Part shown: piece by piece, positions 6,224 through 7,709 of the stretch
Layout of the letters: every line of letters begins with the position of its first letter
Numbering within the stretch: the first letter of the stretch is position 1
Source of the DNA: Limisphaerales bacterium
GTDB lineage: Bacteria > Verrucomicrobiota > Verrucomicrobiia > Limisphaerales > UBA8199
DNA: 7,709 nucleotides
NCBI GenBank assembly: GCA_025356925.1
Contig: JANXQE010000630.1
Span: forward strand, 1-7,709
Direction of reading: 5' to 3'
Program-made: the position numbers and the translations under genes
Notes under the pieces: model-generated
Seen by the model: only the letters and a program-made list of their open reading frames with translations
The model's database searches: none
What the model was told of the DNA's origin: nothing

Positions 6224-7189
6224 ATGAACGACCTGACTCGTCGAGACTTTATTCAACACACTCTCACCGCGGCGGTCGCCGTCGGAGCAAGCGTCGCCGG
6301 CCTCTCGGCGGCTCCAGCGGCGGAGCCGAAAAATCGGAAGATGACCATCGACCTGGTCTGCGGCTCCATTGGCGTTTCCGCCAACCAACGCGAGGCCATT
6401 GAACTCGCCGCTCGACATGGATTCGAGTCCGTGGGAGTAGACGGAGCCTACCTGGCCTCGTTGTCCGACGACCAGTTGGCGGAAGTAAAGGGGTTGCTGA
6501 AAAGCAAAGGTCTTGTTTTCGGCGGGGCCGGGTTGCCGGTCGAATTCCGGCACGACCAAGCTAAGTTCGAAGAGACTCTCAAGGATCTGCCCGAGGTGGC
6601 GTCCGGCCTCCAGCGTGCTGGCTTGAACCGCATTTCCACCTGGCTGATGCCTTGCGACGGCAAACGCACTTATCTCGAAAACTATCGCCAGCACGCTTCC
6701 CGATTAGGGGAGGTGGCCAAAGTGCTCAAGGACCACAACGTCCGGCTTGGGCTGGAGTACGTCGGCCCGAAGACCTCCTGGGCCAGCCAACGCTATCCCT
6801 TCATCCACAGTATGGCGGAGATGAAAGAACTCATTGCTGAGATCAATACGGGCAACGTAGGTTTCCAACTCGATAGTTGGCATTGGTGGAACGCCGGAGA
6901 AACCGCGGCGGACATTCTTACTCTGAAAGGCAGCGACGTCATCGCCGTGGACCTCAATGACGCCCCGGCGGGCATTCCCAAAGACCAGCAAGTCGACAAT
7001 CACCGTGAGCTGCCCTGCGCCACGGGAGTTATCGACCTGGCCGCCTTTCTCAACGCCTTGAACCAGATCGGCTACGACGGCCCGATTCGCGCCGAGCCTT
7101 TCAACCAGGCCGTCAATAAGATGAGTAAGGATGATGCCTGCAGCGCCGCCGCTGGTTCGCTCAAAAAAGCATTTGCGTTGGTGACGTAA
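6224..7189 (+). CDS. Tat-exported sugar phosphate isomerase/epimerase-like TIM-barrel protein
   Basis: A 321-residue second TIM-barrel protein of the PF01261 type. A GTG at 6194 is in frame, but the ATG at 6224 is preferred because it gives a textbook Tat signal: LTRRDFIQ (4-11), then an Ala/Val-rich segment and likely cleavage after P-A-A at about residue 33. Candidate metal residues are Glu178 (GLEYVGPKT), Asp217 and His220 (FQLDSWHWW), Asp243/Asp246 (AVDLNDAP) and Glu291 (RAEPFN). The first gene of the pair shares this fold and the order of its acidic ligands, but the two sequences are clearly divergent, so this is not a recent duplication. The gap between them is 54 bp with no terminator-like stem, so co-transcription is likely. 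The family also includes inosose dehydratases, epimerases and the PF01261 subunits of C-glycoside deglycosidases, so the name is generic and the substrate is unknown. Confidence 0.87.
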   Translation: MNDLTRRDFIQHTLTAAVAVGASVAGLSAAPAAEPKNRKMTIDLVCGSIGVSANQREAIELAARHGFESVGVDGAYLASLSDDQLAEVKGLLKSKGLVFGGAGLPVEFRHDQAKFEETLKDLPEVASGLQRAGLNRISTWLMPCDGKRTYLENYRQHASRLGEVAKVLKDHNVRLGLEYVGPKTSWASQRYPFIHSMAEMKELIAEINTGNVGFQLDSWHWWNAGETAADILTLKGSDVIAVDLNDAPAGIPKDQQVDNHRELPCATGVIDLAAFLNALNQIGYDGPIRAEPFNQAVNKMSKDDACSAAAGSLKKAFALVT

Positions 7190-7236
7190 ATACGGCTTGG
7201 GCCGAGGGGTGCCCGAAAACGAAACGTCAATGGTGT

Positions 7237-7259
7237 AGCGCAGACTTTGAGTCTGTGCT
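7237..7259. terminator. Strong hairpin between convergent genes, possible bidirectional terminator
   Basis: agcgcagact (7237-7246) pairs with agtctgtgct (7250-7259) over 10 positions, one of them a G-T pair, around a 3-nt ttg loop. It starts 48 bp after the stop of the second isomerase gene and 22 bp before the stop of the facing propeller gene, where a shared terminator would be placed. There is no T-run on either side, so it may instead be a copy of a short dispersed hairpin repeat of the gcagact/agtctgc kind that I recall from verrucomicrobial genomes. Confidence 0.55.
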
Positions 7260-7280
7260 GAATTCATACCGGGGGGAACA

Positions 7281-7709
7281 CTAGCGTGCCGCCACCGCCC
7301 AGGCCAAACCGTCAGCACCGCGACCCGCATCAATAAGTTTCGTCACTTTCCATTCCTTCAGATCCAAAACCGCCACTTGTCGGCTGGCATCGCACGAAAT
7401 GTAGGCCACGGCTGCATCGGGCCGGACGACCACTTCCTGAGGAGCCTTCGGCACGTCGAACGTGCGAACGAGCTTCAGGGTTTCAAGATCGACAACGCCG
7501 ACCTTGTTGATCCCGTTCATGGCGACCACCAGCCAGTGTCCATCCGGGCTGGGGGCAGTGCCATAGCCACTGCCGGGCAGTTGAATCCAGGTCTTAACTT
7601 TGTTGGATGCGGTATCGATGACGGCCAATTGAGGCTTGGTTTGATCCGCAGTGAACACCCACTTATCATCCACCGAGATCGAGATCCGCTGGGTAGTGCC
7701 AGAGATCGG
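7281..7709 (-). CDS. YVTN-type beta-propeller protein, C-terminal part, truncated by window edge
   Basis: The C-terminal 142 codons of a beta-propeller built from YVTN/NHL-like repeats of about 40 residues. A GTG at 7673 could be read as a start, but it is really the Val of SVDDKWVFTADQ. The frame stays open to the window edge (PISGTTQRISISVDDKW), so the gene continues to the right. Three repeats are visible, each with the pattern S/R-P-D-G/A-x-x-(V/A)-(Y/F)-(V/I)-(A/S) followed by x-x-V-x-V-(I/V/L)-D: VDDKWVFTADQ...LAVIDTA, SPDGHWLVVAM...VGVVDLE and RPDAAVAYISC...VAVLDLK. Such proteins are usually exported and bind partners or ligands, sometimes with a cytochrome or an enzyme domain on the missing part. 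It faces the isomerase pair, so it is not in their operon. Function unknown. Confidence 0.82.
   Translation of the reverse strand, partial: PISGTTQRISISVDDKWVFTADQTKPQLAVIDTASNKVKTWIQLPGSGYGTAPSPDGHWLVVAMNGINKVGVVDLETLKLVRTFDVPKAPQEVVVRPDAAVAYISCDASRQVAVLDLKEWKVTKLIDAGRGADGLAWAVAAR

Noticed and set aside
6704..7333. Minus-strand open frame of 209 codons overlapping the second isomerase gene
   Set aside because: It runs through the hairpin and the end of the YVTN propeller gene and has no domain; the isomerase frame explains the region.

Overview
The window is GC-rich bacterial DNA with six recognisable protein-coding genes, two of them cut by the window edges, and three intergenic gaps filled with palindromic repeat DNA. 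No RNA gene, CRISPR array, transposase or phage gene is visible. The gene mix points to Verrucomicrobia (Pedosphaera/Limisphaera-like) or a relative in the PVC group: Tat-exported TIM-barrel sugar isomerases, a secreted PQQ-like propeller opening with a D-W-P-R-L-G-G motif, a YVTN-type propeller, and gaps full of short hairpin repeats. This assignment rests on general familiarity with such genomes, not on a search.

Layout. (1) Positions 2-1399, plus strand: the 3' part of an APC-superfamily amino acid permease whose start lies left of the window. (2) Positions 1400-1716: a non-coding gap holding two successive modules, each bounded by the same short inverted sequence (ccatgaac / gttcatgg) and each with its own internal palindrome. 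The outer arm of the second module contains the stop codon of the convergent gene. (3) Positions 4950 down to 1697, minus strand: a probable three-gene operon. It encodes a zinc-dependent polyol/sugar dehydrogenase, then an SDR oxidoreductase of the gluconate-5-dehydrogenase type, then a secreted PQQ-like beta-propeller that overlaps the SDR stop by 4 bp (GTGA). (4) Positions 4951-5284: a divergent gap with a large imperfect palindrome built from three 10-nt units on each side, followed by two small hairpins in the leader of the next gene. (5) Positions 5285-7189, plus strand: two consecutive Tat-signal TIM-barrel (PF01261-type) proteins, the first like hydroxypyruvate isomerase and the second a more divergent sugar isomerase/epimerase-like protein. 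(6) Positions 7190-7280: a short convergent gap with a strong hairpin. (7) Positions 7709 down to 7281, minus strand: the C-terminal part of a YVTN/NHL-like beta-propeller whose start lies right of the window.

The central divergent block reads as a small carbohydrate-processing locus. It has two cytoplasmic NAD(P)-type dehydrogenases acting on polyols or sugar acids, two exported TIM-barrel isomerase/lyase-like enzymes, and one exported propeller. The substrate cannot be read from the sequence. The cytoplasmic/exported split is the most interesting point about how these genes might cooperate. The permease and the YVTN propeller look like neighbours rather than members of the block. Among single-residue features, the SDR has Arg where the catalytic Lys of YxxxK is expected.
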